A DNA stretch of 64,000 bases from G032773895 sp965248935 (GTDB taxonomy: Bacteria; Pseudomonadota; Gammaproteobacteria; Pseudomonadales; Cellvibrionaceae). The DNA is taken from assembly GCA_965248935.1 (NCBI GenBank), contig OZ252214.1:248001-312000 (forward strand). Direction: 5' to 3'. Made by a program: the position numbers and the translations under genes. The notes under the pieces were generated by a model that saw only the letters and a list, made by a program, of their open reading frames with translations, did no database searches and had not been told where the DNA came from. Below, piece after piece: positions 1 through 11,800 of the stretch. Each line of letters opens with the position of its first letter. Position 1 is the stretch's first letter.

Positions 1-452
1 TTCGAATCTTTCTTGGGAGCAAAGTCTGAGGTAGGAGTAAATTCTACAGCTACACCAGTAAAATGCTTATTAAATTCGGCCTGGGTATACTTACGTTCAC
101 CAAACGCAGGGTCATGTATTACATATTTCCCACGTTTTATGTATTTGAGCGTTACAAAATGATTTAGGTCCCAATGTAAAAGACAAGGTGTTTGTACTTT
201 TTCTAATTGGCTATCATCAACTTTTAATGCCCTTGCCGAGATATTTAACTTATTGGAGATAGCAATTAAATTAGTTAATGTTGTCCCTTGCGTAGAGATT
301 AAAAACCTCTGACGTAATGTAACGATATCCGTTGAATAACCATAGTAGGAAGCAATCATTGCCAAACAAGCTAAGCCACATTCTGCGGCTTCCGTTTGCA
401 GTATTATAGGTAATTTTCTACCAAGTTTAAAATTTAATAAATTCTCAACCAT
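1..452 (-). CDS. C39-peptidase ABC transporter (N-terminal part, cut by window edge)
   Basis: I translated this partial gene directly from the minus strand; it starts with ATG at 452 and runs off the left edge. The visible ~150 residues form a complete peptidase C39 domain with catalytic Cys25 in an AECGLACL context, Gln19 (oxyanion), His98 in WDLNHFV and Asp114 in HDPAFGE. In the family (CvaB, RaxB and similar) this domain cuts ribosomal precursors after a Gly-Gly leader and is fused to an ABC exporter; the transmembrane and ATPase parts would lie outside the window. It begins 2 bases after the HlyD-type adaptor gene stops, so the two form an export pair. No Gly-Gly leader precursor was seen in the window; the partner NRPS is predicted to install two glycines. 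Confidence 0.93.
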   Translation of the reverse strand, partial: MVENLLNFKLGRKLPIILQTEAAECGLACLAMIASYYGYSTDIVTLRQRFLISTQGTTLTNLIAISNKLNISARALKVDDSQLEKVQTPCLLHWDLNHFVTLKYIKRGKYVIHDPAFGERKYTQAEFNKHFTGVAVEFTPTSDFAPKKDS

Positions 453-454
453 TT

Positions 455-1702
455 TTACAAACGTCCCTTCAAACTATATATCGGTTCAAATAACCATTCA
501 ATTAATGTTCGCCCTTCATCCACACGGATACTGGCCTCCAAGGTCATTCCATCTTTTAATGGATATTCCTTACCGTATGCTATAACGCTTTTTTTTGTGA
601 GTGTAGCAATAACACTGTAAACCGGAACCTCCACTCTTAAAGAGGTATTTAAAATGTCCCCGGGTAATAGTATTGTTTGTGAAATTTTTTCTATAATTGC
701 TTCGTATATTCCAAATTTTTCGTATGCAAAAGCATCATATCTAATGTTTATTTTTTGCCCAACTTCAATAAACGCAACGGCTTTAACTGGCACAAGTAAA
801 TGTACTTTTAATTCAACGTCATCTGGAATAATTGATAAAATTGGTTTACCTCTTTCTACTCTATCTCCAACTTTCATCTGCAAACTACTAACGGTCCCAT
901 TTTTTTCCGCATAAAGAACAACTTTTTGCTGGGCATCCAATTGAGAAGACTGAAGAGAATTTTCGTTAATTTCTCGGGACAGAACTTCTAGTTTATTTTT
1001 ATATTCTGCTTCTCTAAGTTCTTTACCATTTTTTATTTCATCTAAAATTTCATTCTGAATGATTAATTCCCGACTAAAGTTTCTTGTATCTGCCAGTAGT
1101 ACTAATACCTGTTGCTTTTTTGATTCATAATCAAGTTTCGATATATGCCCTAAATTTACCAAATTTGACATATTCTTTAATTGATTTTCTGATAAAAGAT
1201 GACGCTCACGCGCCGATTCATACTGAGAATTAAGAATTTTTATAACCTTTTTTGTGGACTCGTATTTTCTTTCAAGCATTGCTTCATTGTATAGATACAT
1301 TGCTTTTATTTGATTCAACTGCCGCTTTATCGACTCGTTTATTTTTTCATATTCTATTTTCATAGAAACACCGAGACGTCTTCCATCTAACAACATTTTT
1401 TCGTTATTTATTACAACTAAAGGCTCGCCTTTTTCAACCTTGTCTTCGTCTTTGACTAGAATTGATTCCACAAAACCATCATTTTCATATAGCCTGGAAA
1501 CACCTTCATTAAACTCAAGCCAACCAGTAACATTTTCCTTTTTGGTATACTCCGCAGAAAATGCCCACAACAAAAACATTGTAGCCCACACTAATATAGA
1601 GATTACGATAACAGTATGGCTAAACTTCGGAAAAAGGATTACTTCACCATGCAAGCGTGACGAACGCTCATGGATCACCTGAGGTCTAAATAGATTATTC
1701 AC
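455..1702 (-). CDS. HlyD/CvaA-family membrane fusion protein (export adaptor)
   Basis: This 415-residue protein is the periplasmic adaptor of a type I secretion system, joining an inner-membrane ABC exporter to an outer-membrane channel. It has one N-terminal membrane segment (about residues 28-48), a first half-lipoyl region (about 60-100), a long alpha-helical coiled-coil hairpin (about 110-260, rich in Lys, Glu and Leu), a second lipoyl half (GTVSSLQMKVGDRVERG) and a beta-barrel domain. The length is typical for CvaA/MchE-like adaptors. The start is supported by a GAGG-type ribosome site just upstream. It sits directly before the C39 ABC transporter, so together they probably export the product of this operon. 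Confidence 0.93.
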   Translation of the reverse strand: MNNLFRPQVIHERSSRLHGEVILFPKFSHTVIVISILVWATMFLLWAFSAEYTKKENVTGWLEFNEGVSRLYENDGFVESILVKDEDKVEKGEPLVVINNEKMLLDGRRLGVSMKIEYEKINESIKRQLNQIKAMYLYNEAMLERKYESTKKVIKILNSQYESARERHLLSENQLKNMSNLVNLGHISKLDYESKKQQVLVLLADTRNFSRELIIQNEILDEIKNGKELREAEYKNKLEVLSREINENSLQSSQLDAQQKVVLYAEKNGTVSSLQMKVGDRVERGKPILSIIPDDVELKVHLLVPVKAVAFIEVGQKINIRYDAFAYEKFGIYEAIIEKISQTILLPGDILNTSLRVEVPVYSVIATLTKKSVIAYGKEYPLKDGMTLEASIRVDEGRTLIEWLFEPIYSLKGRL

Positions 1703-1754
1703 TACCCCACCTCAAAAAATTAAATTTAATCTGCAACAAAATTTTCCCCAGTAT

Positions 1755-2888
1755 CTATTTCGATTCTTTTTTTAGAATCAAGAAATTATCTATAAAAACA
1801 GGATCAAAACTTTTTTCTGAGTATTTTTTAAAATTAGAAGTAATATTTTTAATTCCTTCAACTTGATCTGCCCAAAAATATAGTTTTTCTTTGTTAAAGG
1901 TGGTTCTGTGTCCGTACTCTACACATGCTGTATCTTCAAATGGCACATGTATAATTAGTATATTATTCGTATTCGAACATAGCTTTTTAAATACCTGAAA
2001 TGATACGTCTTCATCAAAATGTTCCAAAATATCATTTGCAATTATGACATCAGCTTTATTTAATAAAGATGTATTTCCCAATAGATCTAATTCTTTAATA
2101 GAAATATTGTTAAACGCTTTACGGCCTAAATCATCTAACGCAGCCATAGTATATTCAGCAGCACTAACATCTATATCGGAACATTCGATCTTACTGTATT
2201 CAATGCCAAAAAGATCGTCTCTTTCTAAGTACGAAATTAGCAAGGGTAGCCCTGCCGTATTGGTGGCAACATCATGAATATGCACTGAATCTGCGTTAGA
2301 GAAAATATCTGAAATAACTTTTAATTCTAAGTAGTATATCCACGCAAAATATTCTATGTGATTTTTTGCATCAACTGGGAGTTCGTTTTTTATAGAAAGA
2401 TAATTTTTAACTAAATAAGAAAATGTATTTTTCTTTTTTAAGCGATCAAGGTCGGATTCACTCATGCTATTTAAGTGAGCCAATACCAGACTTGCGCTCA
2501 TTGATATTGCACTAAAACCACGTTCTCCATACATTTGCAGTTCTGCTATTTCGTTTTTCACAGCAAATTCACGAATAAAATAATTTAACCCTGCATCAAT
2601 TGATTGGTTAAATACATCTTCAACAAAGATAATTTCTGCATGAAGCGGCTTAAAGACTAAACAACATATATTTTTTGAAATAATATATGCGCATTGTAAA
2701 TATTCATTAGAGAAGCTTTTAACATATGCCTCACCACAGACGTTATCATTGCATATAACGTCAAAATCCCAAGAAGCAATAGAAACCACATAGTCTAATC
2801 CCGCTTCACCAACATAAGTTGGGAATATTTCCCCTGCATTCGCACTAGCCAAGATATCCATAACCATTTTTGGCAATTTATTTTCCAT
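1755..2888 (-). CDS. SAM-dependent methyltransferase (class I)
   Basis: A 377-residue protein whose C-terminal half carries a Rossmann methyltransferase core: a glycine-poor motif I region near HDVATNTAG, an acidic strand end, and the typical post-II/III segment DVIIANDILEHFDED. This resembles Methyltransf_11/23-like enzymes. The N-terminal ~170 residues have no domain I recognise. It lies between the esterase and the HlyD adaptor in the same apparent operon as the two-module NRPS, so tailoring of that product is the likely role; the methyl acceptor cannot be told from the sequence. An AAGG ribosome site precedes the ATG. Confidence 0.8.
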   Translation of the reverse strand: MENKLPKMVMDILASANAGEIFPTYVGEAGLDYVVSIASWDFDVICNDNVCGEAYVKSFSNEYLQCAYIISKNICCLVFKPLHAEIIFVEDVFNQSIDAGLNYFIREFAVKNEIAELQMYGERGFSAISMSASLVLAHLNSMSESDLDRLKKKNTFSYLVKNYLSIKNELPVDAKNHIEYFAWIYYLELKVISDIFSNADSVHIHDVATNTAGLPLLISYLERDDLFGIEYSKIECSDIDVSAAEYTMAALDDLGRKAFNNISIKELDLLGNTSLLNKADVIIANDILEHFDEDVSFQVFKKLCSNTNNILIIHVPFEDTACVEYGHRTTFNKEKLYFWADQVEGIKNITSNFKKYSEKSFDPVFIDNFLILKKESK

Positions 2889-2932
2889 TATTCTACCTTC
2901 TGTATTAACTATAATCAGAATGATTTTTAAAA

Positions 2933-3775
2933 TTAATTTTTAACTTTCTCTATAAATTCAATTGCATCTTTAAAGGAAGGCTGTGCAACTTTACTATGAC
3001 TTACAATATAGGTTTTTTTTACCATATTTACGTCAACGAACCCCATTCCTTTTAATTTTTTATAAAATCTTTCAACTCGCTTATTGTTTCCTAGCGGCCA
3101 TGCACCTGAGAGAAATAGTTTTGCATTCAAACTATTATTAATTTTAAAACGAGATTCAATTTTCCCATCCAAATACTCATTTATATATAGGCTCGCATCA
3201 AAAGCCATATAATTTTCAAATAGAGGAGCTTTATTGTTAGACTCCAATAGAGAAGATATAACAAATACCCCTCCATAGGAGGTGCCAACAAGGCTTCTAT
3301 CGTCAGTTTTAATTCTAAAATTTCTTTCTACCAAGGGAATAAGTTCTTTCTGTATAAATTCAGAATATTTTTTATCCCCTGGTGGGAGAAAGTCTATCGT
3401 TCTTCTGTTTTCATCATTATGACATATGGCCACCAGTATACGTTTTGATTCAGCCTCGTTAAGAGCATTTGAAAAGGAGTCAAAATACCATTGCCCATCA
3501 GTGGTATATATAGCTGGATATTCGATACTATTACTATGGTAATCAGGCGGAACATGCACTTTTATTAAGTACTGTATGCCACTTAGAGTTTGGGAAGTTA
3601 TATTTAATTTATAATCAAGCTGATTTATATAAACAAAAGTATTATTCATTTTTTTATCTTGTGACGCGCTCAAATTATTACTAATAAAAAACACGAATCC
3701 AAATATAAATATGTAGATTTGATATTTTTTTATCAATTTTTTCACTCCGCTGTACTGCAACCAAAAAACATACAA
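2933..3775 (-). CDS. secreted alpha/beta-hydrolase esterase (Fes/EstD-like)
   Basis: A 280-residue putative esterase of the PF00756 type. After a short basic start there is one hydrophobic segment (about residues 19-37), either a signal peptide or a membrane anchor, so the enzyme should act in the periplasm. The nucleophile is Ser166 in GTSYGGV; an Asp in AFDAS and a His in SHSKVAQPSF near residue 260 complete a plausible triad. The family includes ferric-siderophore hydrolases (Fes, IroE) and other carboxylesterases. The gene starts 3 bases after the chitin-synthase-like gene stops. As the region lacks a thioesterase domain, this enzyme could release, cyclise or trim the product, but hydrolysis in the periplasm is the simpler reading. 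Confidence 0.85.
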   Translation of the reverse strand: MYVFWLQYSGVKKLIKKYQIYIFIFGFVFFISNNLSASQDKKMNNTFVYINQLDYKLNITSQTLSGIQYLIKVHVPPDYHSNSIEYPAIYTTDGQWYFDSFSNALNEAESKRILVAICHNDENRRTIDFLPPGDKKYSEFIQKELIPLVERNFRIKTDDRSLVGTSYGGVFVISSLLESNNKAPLFENYMAFDASLYINEYLDGKIESRFKINNSLNAKLFLSGAWPLGNNKRVERFYKKLKGMGFVDVNMVKKTYIVSHSKVAQPSFKDAIEFIEKVKN

Positions 3776-3778
3776 ACT

Positions 3779-5830
3779 CTAATCTTGCTCTTCAAATAAA
3801 TCATAACCCACTTCAACTTCTTCCTCTTCGATTTCGTCAGAAAAGGATCTGAAATTAATGGCTACAAACCCGATAAGAGAAAGAAATGTGCTAAACAATG
3901 AAATCTTTAAAACAAAAACAATGTAATTAAGCTCATTTTCTACGTACATATCGGTCAATACGTAAAATATCCCATTCGAAATAAAGAATGCAAAAACAAC
4001 TATCCATTTAAAGTTTGAAAAGGATTTTGATCTGCTTTTTTGTTCTTCAAGGGTAGTTTCATTTTTCAATTTGGGATCAATTAATCCTTTCGTTCCCCAA
4101 CTCACATCGTCTGCATTGCAAAAAGCAAAAAGGTGCATGAAAAATGAAATGGAAGGCGATATTATCGAATAAATTAATGTATACGGCAGCATTTTCATTG
4201 TCGATTTACCAAAATACAGAAATACATTAAATAAAAACAATAAATATAATATGGGTGATAATACAACGATTATATTTTTCTCTTCAGATGCCACTAAGTA
4301 GATAACCGCCAAACAGGAATAATAAAGCAAACTGGCAGACTGAAGAAAAACACTAAAGTTAAGAAATGTTTCAACCCAAGGTTTTAGTAACTTATTTAAT
4401 GCAATATAAACTTGAACTAAAACTGACAATATAACGGTATAAAATAGAATATTAATAATATAGCTATGTATGCCAACCTCTGCTACCGAAGATAAGGCAA
4501 TATTTTTCATAAATACAAAACTCAAAGCGATCAAGCCTATAGATAACCAGTTTTGTAACATATCAAATACAAAGTACATCGCAGAGAGAAACATACTAAG
4601 TTTATCTCTCTTCTTTTTGTCAGAATTATTAAAATAGGCTCCAACCTTCATTAACAACCATAATTTGCAGCTAAATGCACCACAAATCCATCTTCTACGC
4701 TGATTTAGTAGTTCTTTCCATGTATCACATGCATCGGTAGTTGCGATTGAGTTTGGGGCATAATCTATTTTCCAACGTTTTTTTTCATCACTGGCGATTT
4801 CAAACCCTAGAATCCGATCTTCGGCAAGAAACATATTCGATTCCAAGGGGGGGTTATCATCTAATCCACGATAATATTTGGCCAATGTATCGGACTGTAT
4901 GACGGTAACATCTTCAACAGGTTTGGATGTGATTGCTGAAGCTCTTCGGCTATCCACCGCAGCCCATCTCATCATGCAAAGCTGCCCTGGCATCACGCTA
5001 AGATAACCAAAAAGAACTTCTGTTGGCCACAACATAACCCTCTCTTTTATCATATCGGTGTATTGCCATACATTCGATAAGTTTAATGGATTTTCGGGTT
5101 TTGGAATGTAGGATCTCGCTGCTACAGCAGCTATATTTTTTTTCCTATTTATTTCTTTATGCATTTGAAATACGGCTTCTGGCATTGGGTTTGTGCCAAG
5201 GTCCATTTGAACGCAATATTTCGGGTTTAGGAATGGGCAGATAACTTCAAAGAAATGCCAGTGGGAATCCAACTTTCCGCTGTTTTCCTTTTTTATATAA
5301 TAGATAACTCTCACTTTTAGGTCTTCATCAAGATGGTGAGATTTGTTATCTATAATATCATTAATATATTTCTCATTTGATCGCAACCAACTATTACTGA
5401 CAAAATCTGATTGCAATTGCTCCTGTAGTATTTTATTTAGATCTGATCCGTCTGAATAATTTTGATATACGTGTATATCATCCTGTTCCTCTAAGCACCG
5501 ATCATCTAAGAAACCACATTCTTTTGAATATTCAAAAAATGAATTGGACATAGAGTTGACGCCATCCACAATGATACAAACAACTATTTCATGGCCCGCA
5601 GTGCATCCGCGTAATTTTGCTATATATTGAGCATTTTTTATCAGTCCTAATAAAGAAACTAATAAGGCTGACCCGTCTTCGTTATACACCGTAACACAGC
5701 ACGCAGTATTAATGCCTTGCATGTCATAAACATCGCTGACATCTATATCTACTACTCTATCATATTGTTTGTATTTCTCTTTTTCAGGAGAAATTATTGT
5801 GCCCGTTTTATACAGTAGTTCCCTATCCAT
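3779..5830 (-). CDS. chitin-synthase-like processive glycosyltransferase (GT2)
   Basis: A 683-residue membrane glycosyltransferase. The catalytic half shows the signature series of fungal-type chitin synthases: CCVTVYNEDG near residue 45, the metal-binding variant QMDLGTNP near 210, LAEDRILGFEI near 335 and QRRRW near 375. About seven membrane helices follow (between residues 400 and 660) and an acidic tail closes the protein. Known relatives polymerise GlcNAc from UDP-GlcNAc at the membrane. Bacterial beta-glycan synthases such as NodC share QxxRW but not normally the EDRIL and QRRRW context. It lies 25 bases downstream of the two-module NRPS, so it may glycosylate the peptide or make an associated oligosaccharide; both are inference. 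Confidence 0.85.
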   Translation of the reverse strand: MDRELLYKTGTIISPEKEKYKQYDRVVDIDVSDVYDMQGINTACCVTVYNEDGSALLVSLLGLIKNAQYIAKLRGCTAGHEIVVCIIVDGVNSMSNSFFEYSKECGFLDDRCLEEQDDIHVYQNYSDGSDLNKILQEQLQSDFVSNSWLRSNEKYINDIIDNKSHHLDEDLKVRVIYYIKKENSGKLDSHWHFFEVICPFLNPKYCVQMDLGTNPMPEAVFQMHKEINRKKNIAAVAARSYIPKPENPLNLSNVWQYTDMIKERVMLWPTEVLFGYLSVMPGQLCMMRWAAVDSRRASAITSKPVEDVTVIQSDTLAKYYRGLDDNPPLESNMFLAEDRILGFEIASDEKKRWKIDYAPNSIATTDACDTWKELLNQRRRWICGAFSCKLWLLMKVGAYFNNSDKKKRDKLSMFLSAMYFVFDMLQNWLSIGLIALSFVFMKNIALSSVAEVGIHSYIINILFYTVILSVLVQVYIALNKLLKPWVETFLNFSVFLQSASLLYYSCLAVIYLVASEEKNIIVVLSPILYLLFLFNVFLYFGKSTMKMLPYTLIYSIISPSISFFMHLFAFCNADDVSWGTKGLIDPKLKNETTLEEQKSRSKSFSNFKWIVVFAFFISNGIFYVLTDMYVENELNYIVFVLKISLFSTFLSLIGFVAINFRSFSDEIEEEEVEVGYDLFEEQD

Positions 5831-5854
5831 TATACCTCTTGTCCCCCAAAAATA

Positions 5855-8800
5855 TTAATTAACTTGATTCAACCATTCAATCAATTGTTTCTTACAGTTT
5901 TCGGCCATTTTTTTGACCGTTGATTCTTTATGAATAGCGGTTCCATACTCCCAAAACATACGTAGTTTTCTATCTTTAATATCCCAAGGCAATTGGAATA
6001 CTTGTTTCCTAGGATAATTTTCATCTAACGTGACGCAACCAATGCTATAGGTTAAATCAGAAACATGGATTGTCTTTCCAATTTGTTCATCATATTGATT
6101 TACGATACCCGAATAGTTAAACCATATTTCCGGGGTTGGATATTTTGATATTGTCTCTTTTATGTTTTTATTTTTAGTTAGATATTTTAGTTGACTAAGA
6201 CCAACGCCGCTATGTGGAATATTTTTTATTTGTTGGTCTATAGCTAATACGTAGTCATTAATGTCATTAAATTTTTTATTTTCAAGAAATATGGTTCTAA
6301 ACAATACCGATGAAGATACTAACCTAGACATGTCATATTTATTATCACTATAAAACCCTTCCCGGCCAGAATCAAAAACATTAATTGCATTCACACGGGA
6401 GCCTAATAGAGAGGAAAAATAGTAATTAAGCAGTGCTATTAGACAATTTTGAATCGAAACATTGATACTTGCCGCGTATTTTATAAGTTTGTTTGTGTAA
6501 ACTTCTTCGAGTTCTTCATACATTATTCTCGAAGTATTAACCGTATTGTGTTTTTCATAGTTGGCAGGAAAATCTAATGGCACTTGGTTTAGTCCCTGCC
6601 AGTTTAAAGCTTGCCAATAATTTATTTGCCCTTCAAAGCCATTCGAATTGATTTTTTCTTCTGCATTTTTAACCACTTCGCTATAACAGGCTGAGGAATG
6701 CAAGCTTATGTCTTGGTTTTGGCCTAGGCTGCGGTATATTTGAAATACATCTTCTAATAGGAGGTCCATCCCATATTTATCGCATACTAGGTGCGATATG
6801 CTAAAAATTAATCTAACTTTTCTTTTTTTGTCTCGCACTATACAAAACTGAAATTTCGGTTCGTTTGCAAGATGGATATGATCATGCATTTCTTGCAGAA
6901 TGAGTTTTATTTCATCCGCTACGCTTTCTGCTTTATGATCGTTAATTGTTTTTTCTTGTACATAATTATATTCAAATTTATTAGATATACGACTAATCCA
7001 TTTACCTTCTTCTTTTAGAATGTCCGATCTAAGTACATCATGTATTTTAACAATTTCACAACATGCTGACTGTAATTGTTTTTTTTCAATTTCTTCGTTT
7101 ACATCTAAAACCACATTCATATTGAACATACTGCTTCCATTTAATTCTTCTAAAAAATTAAGTTGGTCGGCAGTCATAGCGGAGGTTCCACTATAGAGTT
7201 CTTTGGCTTTTGTTTTTTTAGGTAAATAGGTTGTATTTTTAGATAGTTCTTTTATTGTTGGGGAGCCAATTAGGTCTCTTTGCTGAATTGATAAACCTGC
7301 TGATTTTGCTTTTCTTGCTAAAATAATGGCATTGAGCGAGTCCCCGCCTAGGTCGTAGAAGTTGGCTGTGCAGCTAATGGATGTTTCCGGCAGGTCCAGC
7401 ACTTGTGACCAGAGCTGCACCAATTGTTTTTCCAGCTCTGTTTCCGCTGCGATGTAAGTTGTTTCTATAACGGAGAATTCAATTTCCGGTAGTTGCTTTT
7501 TGTCTACTTTACCGTTAGGTGTTAATGGCAGGCTGTCTATAACATGGATGACTGCGGGCACCATGTATTCCGGTAATGTTTTTCTTAATTGTGTTTTTAT
7601 TTCTCGGTTAAAGTCTGTCTCTTCTTTTCCGTCTTTTTCATCTTTTCTGTCGATGACTACGTAGCCAATAAGTTGGGCTTCTCCTGCGCTGTTTGTCCGC
7701 GCACAGACAACGGCGGCTTGTACTCGGTCTTGCAAGGAGAGTTGCGTTTCAATTTCACCTAGTTCTATTCGGAACCCGCGTAATTTAATTTGTTCATCGA
7801 TGCGCCCCAGGTATTCCAGTTCCCCTTCCTGTGTGCGACGAACTAGGTCTCCGGTGCGGTACATGCGCTGGCCCCAAATGGGTTGCGTCGCGGCGGAAAA
7901 TGGGTTGTCGATAAATTTCTCTTGGGTAAGTTCTGGCTTGCCCCAGTATCCTCGCGCTACGCCTGCTCCTGCAATGCAGAGTTCGCCGGCAATGCCAAGG
8001 GGTTGCAGTTGCATGTCTTCACTTATGACATTTTCACTCATGACATAGCATTGTGTATTGGCGATGGGCTGCCCTAGGGTGATGTTGTTGTCTATTTGGC
8101 AGCATGTTGACCAGACGGTGGTTTCCGTCGGGCCATACATGTTCCAAAGTGTGAGTTGGGGATGTGCTTTAAAGGCGTGCTTTAGGGCGTCGCTTAAGGC
8201 TTCGCCGCCGCATAGGCAGGTCAGTGGTTGGGGCGCTTCCCATCCACTGTTCAGTAATAAGCTCCAGGTGACGGGGGTCGCTTGCATTATGCTGATTTGG
8301 TGCTGCTGTATAAGTGCGGCTAGCGCGTATGCGTCGGCGTATTCCGATTCTTGCGCTATAACTATTTGCGCTCCCACGGTAAGGGGTAAAAATAGTTCTA
8401 GGCTGTGGATATCAAAGGAGGGTGAGGTGACGGAGAGCAGTGTGTCTTCCCGCGCTATACCCGGCGTTTCTTCCATGGCATTAATAAAGTTGGCAAGGTT
8501 GCGATGTTCAATCATCACGCCTTTGGGTTGGCCTGTGGAGCCTGAGGTGTAGATTACGTAAGCGAGATGATCCGCTTGTATAGCCCGTTCTGGCGTTGAC
8601 GAGAAATAGGATTCAATATCTCGTTTGACGCTTTCACTGTCTATGTGAATGGCGATATATTGCTTTTCTTGTGGAAGCTGGCTGCACGCTTGTGTATGCC
8701 CAACAACAATCTGCACACCACTGTCTTGCACTATATGGGCAAGCCGGTTTGCGGGGTATGTGGGGTCGAGTGGTACGTATGCTGCGCCCGCTTTTAGTAT

Positions 8801-11800
8801 GCCCAGTATGCCTACTAGCATGTCTGTTGAGCGGTAACAACACAGGCCAATAAGTGGGTTGGTGCCTATTTCTAAGCTGAGTAGGTAGTGGGCAAGTTGG
8901 TTGGCTTTTTGATTTAGTTCAGCGTAGCTAAGGTGAGTTCCCCCACTGCTAACGGCTATATTCGCTGGGCACTTCTGCGCCTGCTGTTCAATTCGGTGCA
9001 GCAGGCTAGGTGTATTCTCGTAATTTCGTTCTGTATTGTTAAGGTCGTGTATTAGGTATTGATGTTCGGTATCGGTTAATAGGGTTAGTGTATTGATGGT
9101 TTGCTCTGGCGTTTCAATAACTGATTGAAGCAGTTCACTAAAGTGTGTGCAAAATTGTTCAATTTCTTTTTGCTTAAATAGGTCTGTTTTATATTCCAGA
9201 CACCCCTCTAGTTCATTGCCATTTTTAGAGAGGTACAGGCTCATGTCGTATTTTGATAGGCTGTGAGCAGCGAAGATTTGTTCTACATTTAACCCTTTTA
9301 TTGAATAATCAAAAACAGATTCATAGTTCATAACTAACATGATGTTGAACAAGGATGATCTGTTTCTATCTGTTCTATCTGAGCTTAATGCTTCAACAAC
9401 TTTTTCATAGGGTATATCTTGATTTTGGTAAGCATCTAAGTTGATGTCACGAATATGTTTTAGGTAGTCAATAAAGTTGTGTTTATTATTCACTTGGCTA
9501 CGTAAAACCAGGAGGTTAACAAAATTTCCCACCATGTGTTGCAGTGCATTATCTTGGCGATTTGCACTTGGGGAACCAATAACGATGTCTTTCTTATTTG
9601 TGTAGCGAGCCAGTAGGATTGTGAATACGGCATGAAGTAACATAAAGGGGCTGACTTCGTATTTTTTTAGTATCCCATCAAGGCGAGCCAATATATCGGC
9701 TTTTATTTTAAAGTGGTAAGCCGAACCTTTTGTTGTGGTATTTAGCGGACGTGATGGGTTTAAAGATAGGCTATTATTGGCGGGAAGGTTCGCCAGTTGT
9801 TTTTTCCAATAATGTAATTGCTCATCTAAAGCGCCCGATGTATACCAATCTCTTTGCCACTGGCTGTAGTCTAAATAGCTAAGGCTATTTGGCGGTAATT
9901 GAAGTTGAGTGCCTTGTAAGCCCGCTTCATATAGTTGGCTAAATTCTTCCATCAAGAGGTTGAGAGACCAACCGTCAACAGCAATATGGTGAACGACTAT
10001 AACAACAATGCTTTTATCTTCGCTAATTTTTATGATGCTTGACCTAAGCATTAGGTCTTTTTCTAAGTCAAAGGGCTTTTTTTGTTCTTCTTTTAGGGTG
10101 TGATGAATATCAGTACATTTGTCTATATGGTTGAGCTTGAACTCAGCCTGTGGGTTCACTCGTTGTACAATAGTATTATCGACAAGTTTAAAGTGTGTTC
10201 TTAGCGCTGCATGGCGTTGTATTAATGTTATCAATACTTTTTCTAATAATTGTTCATCTAATACGCCTTGTATAGATAGGGCTCCTAGGATGTTGTATTC
10301 CGCACTACCGCTATTGTATTGATCCAATAACCAAATGCCTTGTTGTGCATAGGATGAGGGTGCATAGGATGAGGGTATATTGGCAGTATGCTTTATCGCT
10401 TTAATACGCGGCCGCCAATTGGTTTTTCTTCGGTTTTCTAAATGCTTTGCCATTTCCGCTAGGATAAAATGTTCAAAGACATCTCGAACATCAAGTTCAT
10501 ACCCTAGCTCGGATCGAATCAATGACATTAGGCGTACGGCATTGAGCGAGTCCCCACCTAGGTCATAGAAGTTGGCTGTGCAGCTAATGGATGTTTCCGG
10601 CAAGTCCAGCACTTGTGACCAGAGCTGCACCAATTGTTTTTCCAGCTCTGTTTCCGCTGCGATGTAAGTTGTTTCTATAACGGAGAATTCAATTTCCGGT
10701 AGTTGCTTTTTGTCTACTTTACCGTTAGGTGTTAATGGCAGGCTGTCTATAACATGGATGACTGCGGGCACCATGTATTCCGGTAATGTTTTTCTTAATT
10801 GTGTTTTTATTTCTCGGTTAAAGTCTGTCTCTTCTTTTCCGTCTTTTTCATCTTTTCTGTCGATGACTACGTAGCCAATAAGTTGGGCTTCTCCTGCGCT
10901 GGTTTCCCGCGCACAGACAACGGCGGCTTGTACTCGGTCTTGCAAGGAGAGTTGCGTTTCAATTTCACCTAGTTCTATTCGGAACCCGCGTAATTTAATT
11001 TGTTCATCGATGCGCCCCAGGTATTCCAGTTCCCCTTCCTGTGTGCGACGAACTAGGTCTCCGGTGCGGTACATGCGCTGGCCCCAAATGGGTTGCGTCG
11101 CGGCGGAAAATGGGTTGTCGATAAATTTCTCTTGGGTAAGTTCTGGCTTGCCCCAGTATCCTCGCGCTACGCCTGCTCCTGCAATGCAGAGTTCGCCGGC
11201 AATGCCAAGGGGTTGCAGTTGCATGTCTTCACTTATGACATTTTCACTCATGACATAGCATTGTGTATTGGCGATGGGCTGCCCTAGGGTGATGTTGTTG
11301 TCTATTTGGCAGCATGTTGACCAGACGGTGGTTTCCGTCGGGCCATACATGTTCCAAAGTGTGAGTTGGGGATGTGCTTTAAAGGCGTGCTTTAGGGCGT
11401 CGCTTAAGGCTTCGCCGCCGCATAGGCAGGTCAGTGGTTGGGGCGCTTCCCATCCACTGTTCAGTAATAAGCTCCAGGTGACGGGGGTCGCTTGCATTAT
11501 GCTGATTTGGTGCTGCTGTATAAGTGCGGCTAGCGCGTATGCGTCGGCGTATTCCGATTCTTGCGCTATGACTATTTGCGCTCCCACGGTAAGGGGTAAA
11601 AATAGTTCTAGGCTGTGGATATCAAAGGAGGGTGAGGTGACGGAGAGCAGTGTGTCTTCCCGCGCTATACCCGGCGTTTCTTCCATGGCATTAATAAAGT
11701 TGGCAAGGTTGCGATGTTCAATCATCACGCCTTTGGGTTGGCCTGTGGAGCCTGAGGTGTAGATTACGTAAGCGAGATGATCCGCTTGTATAGCCCGTTC

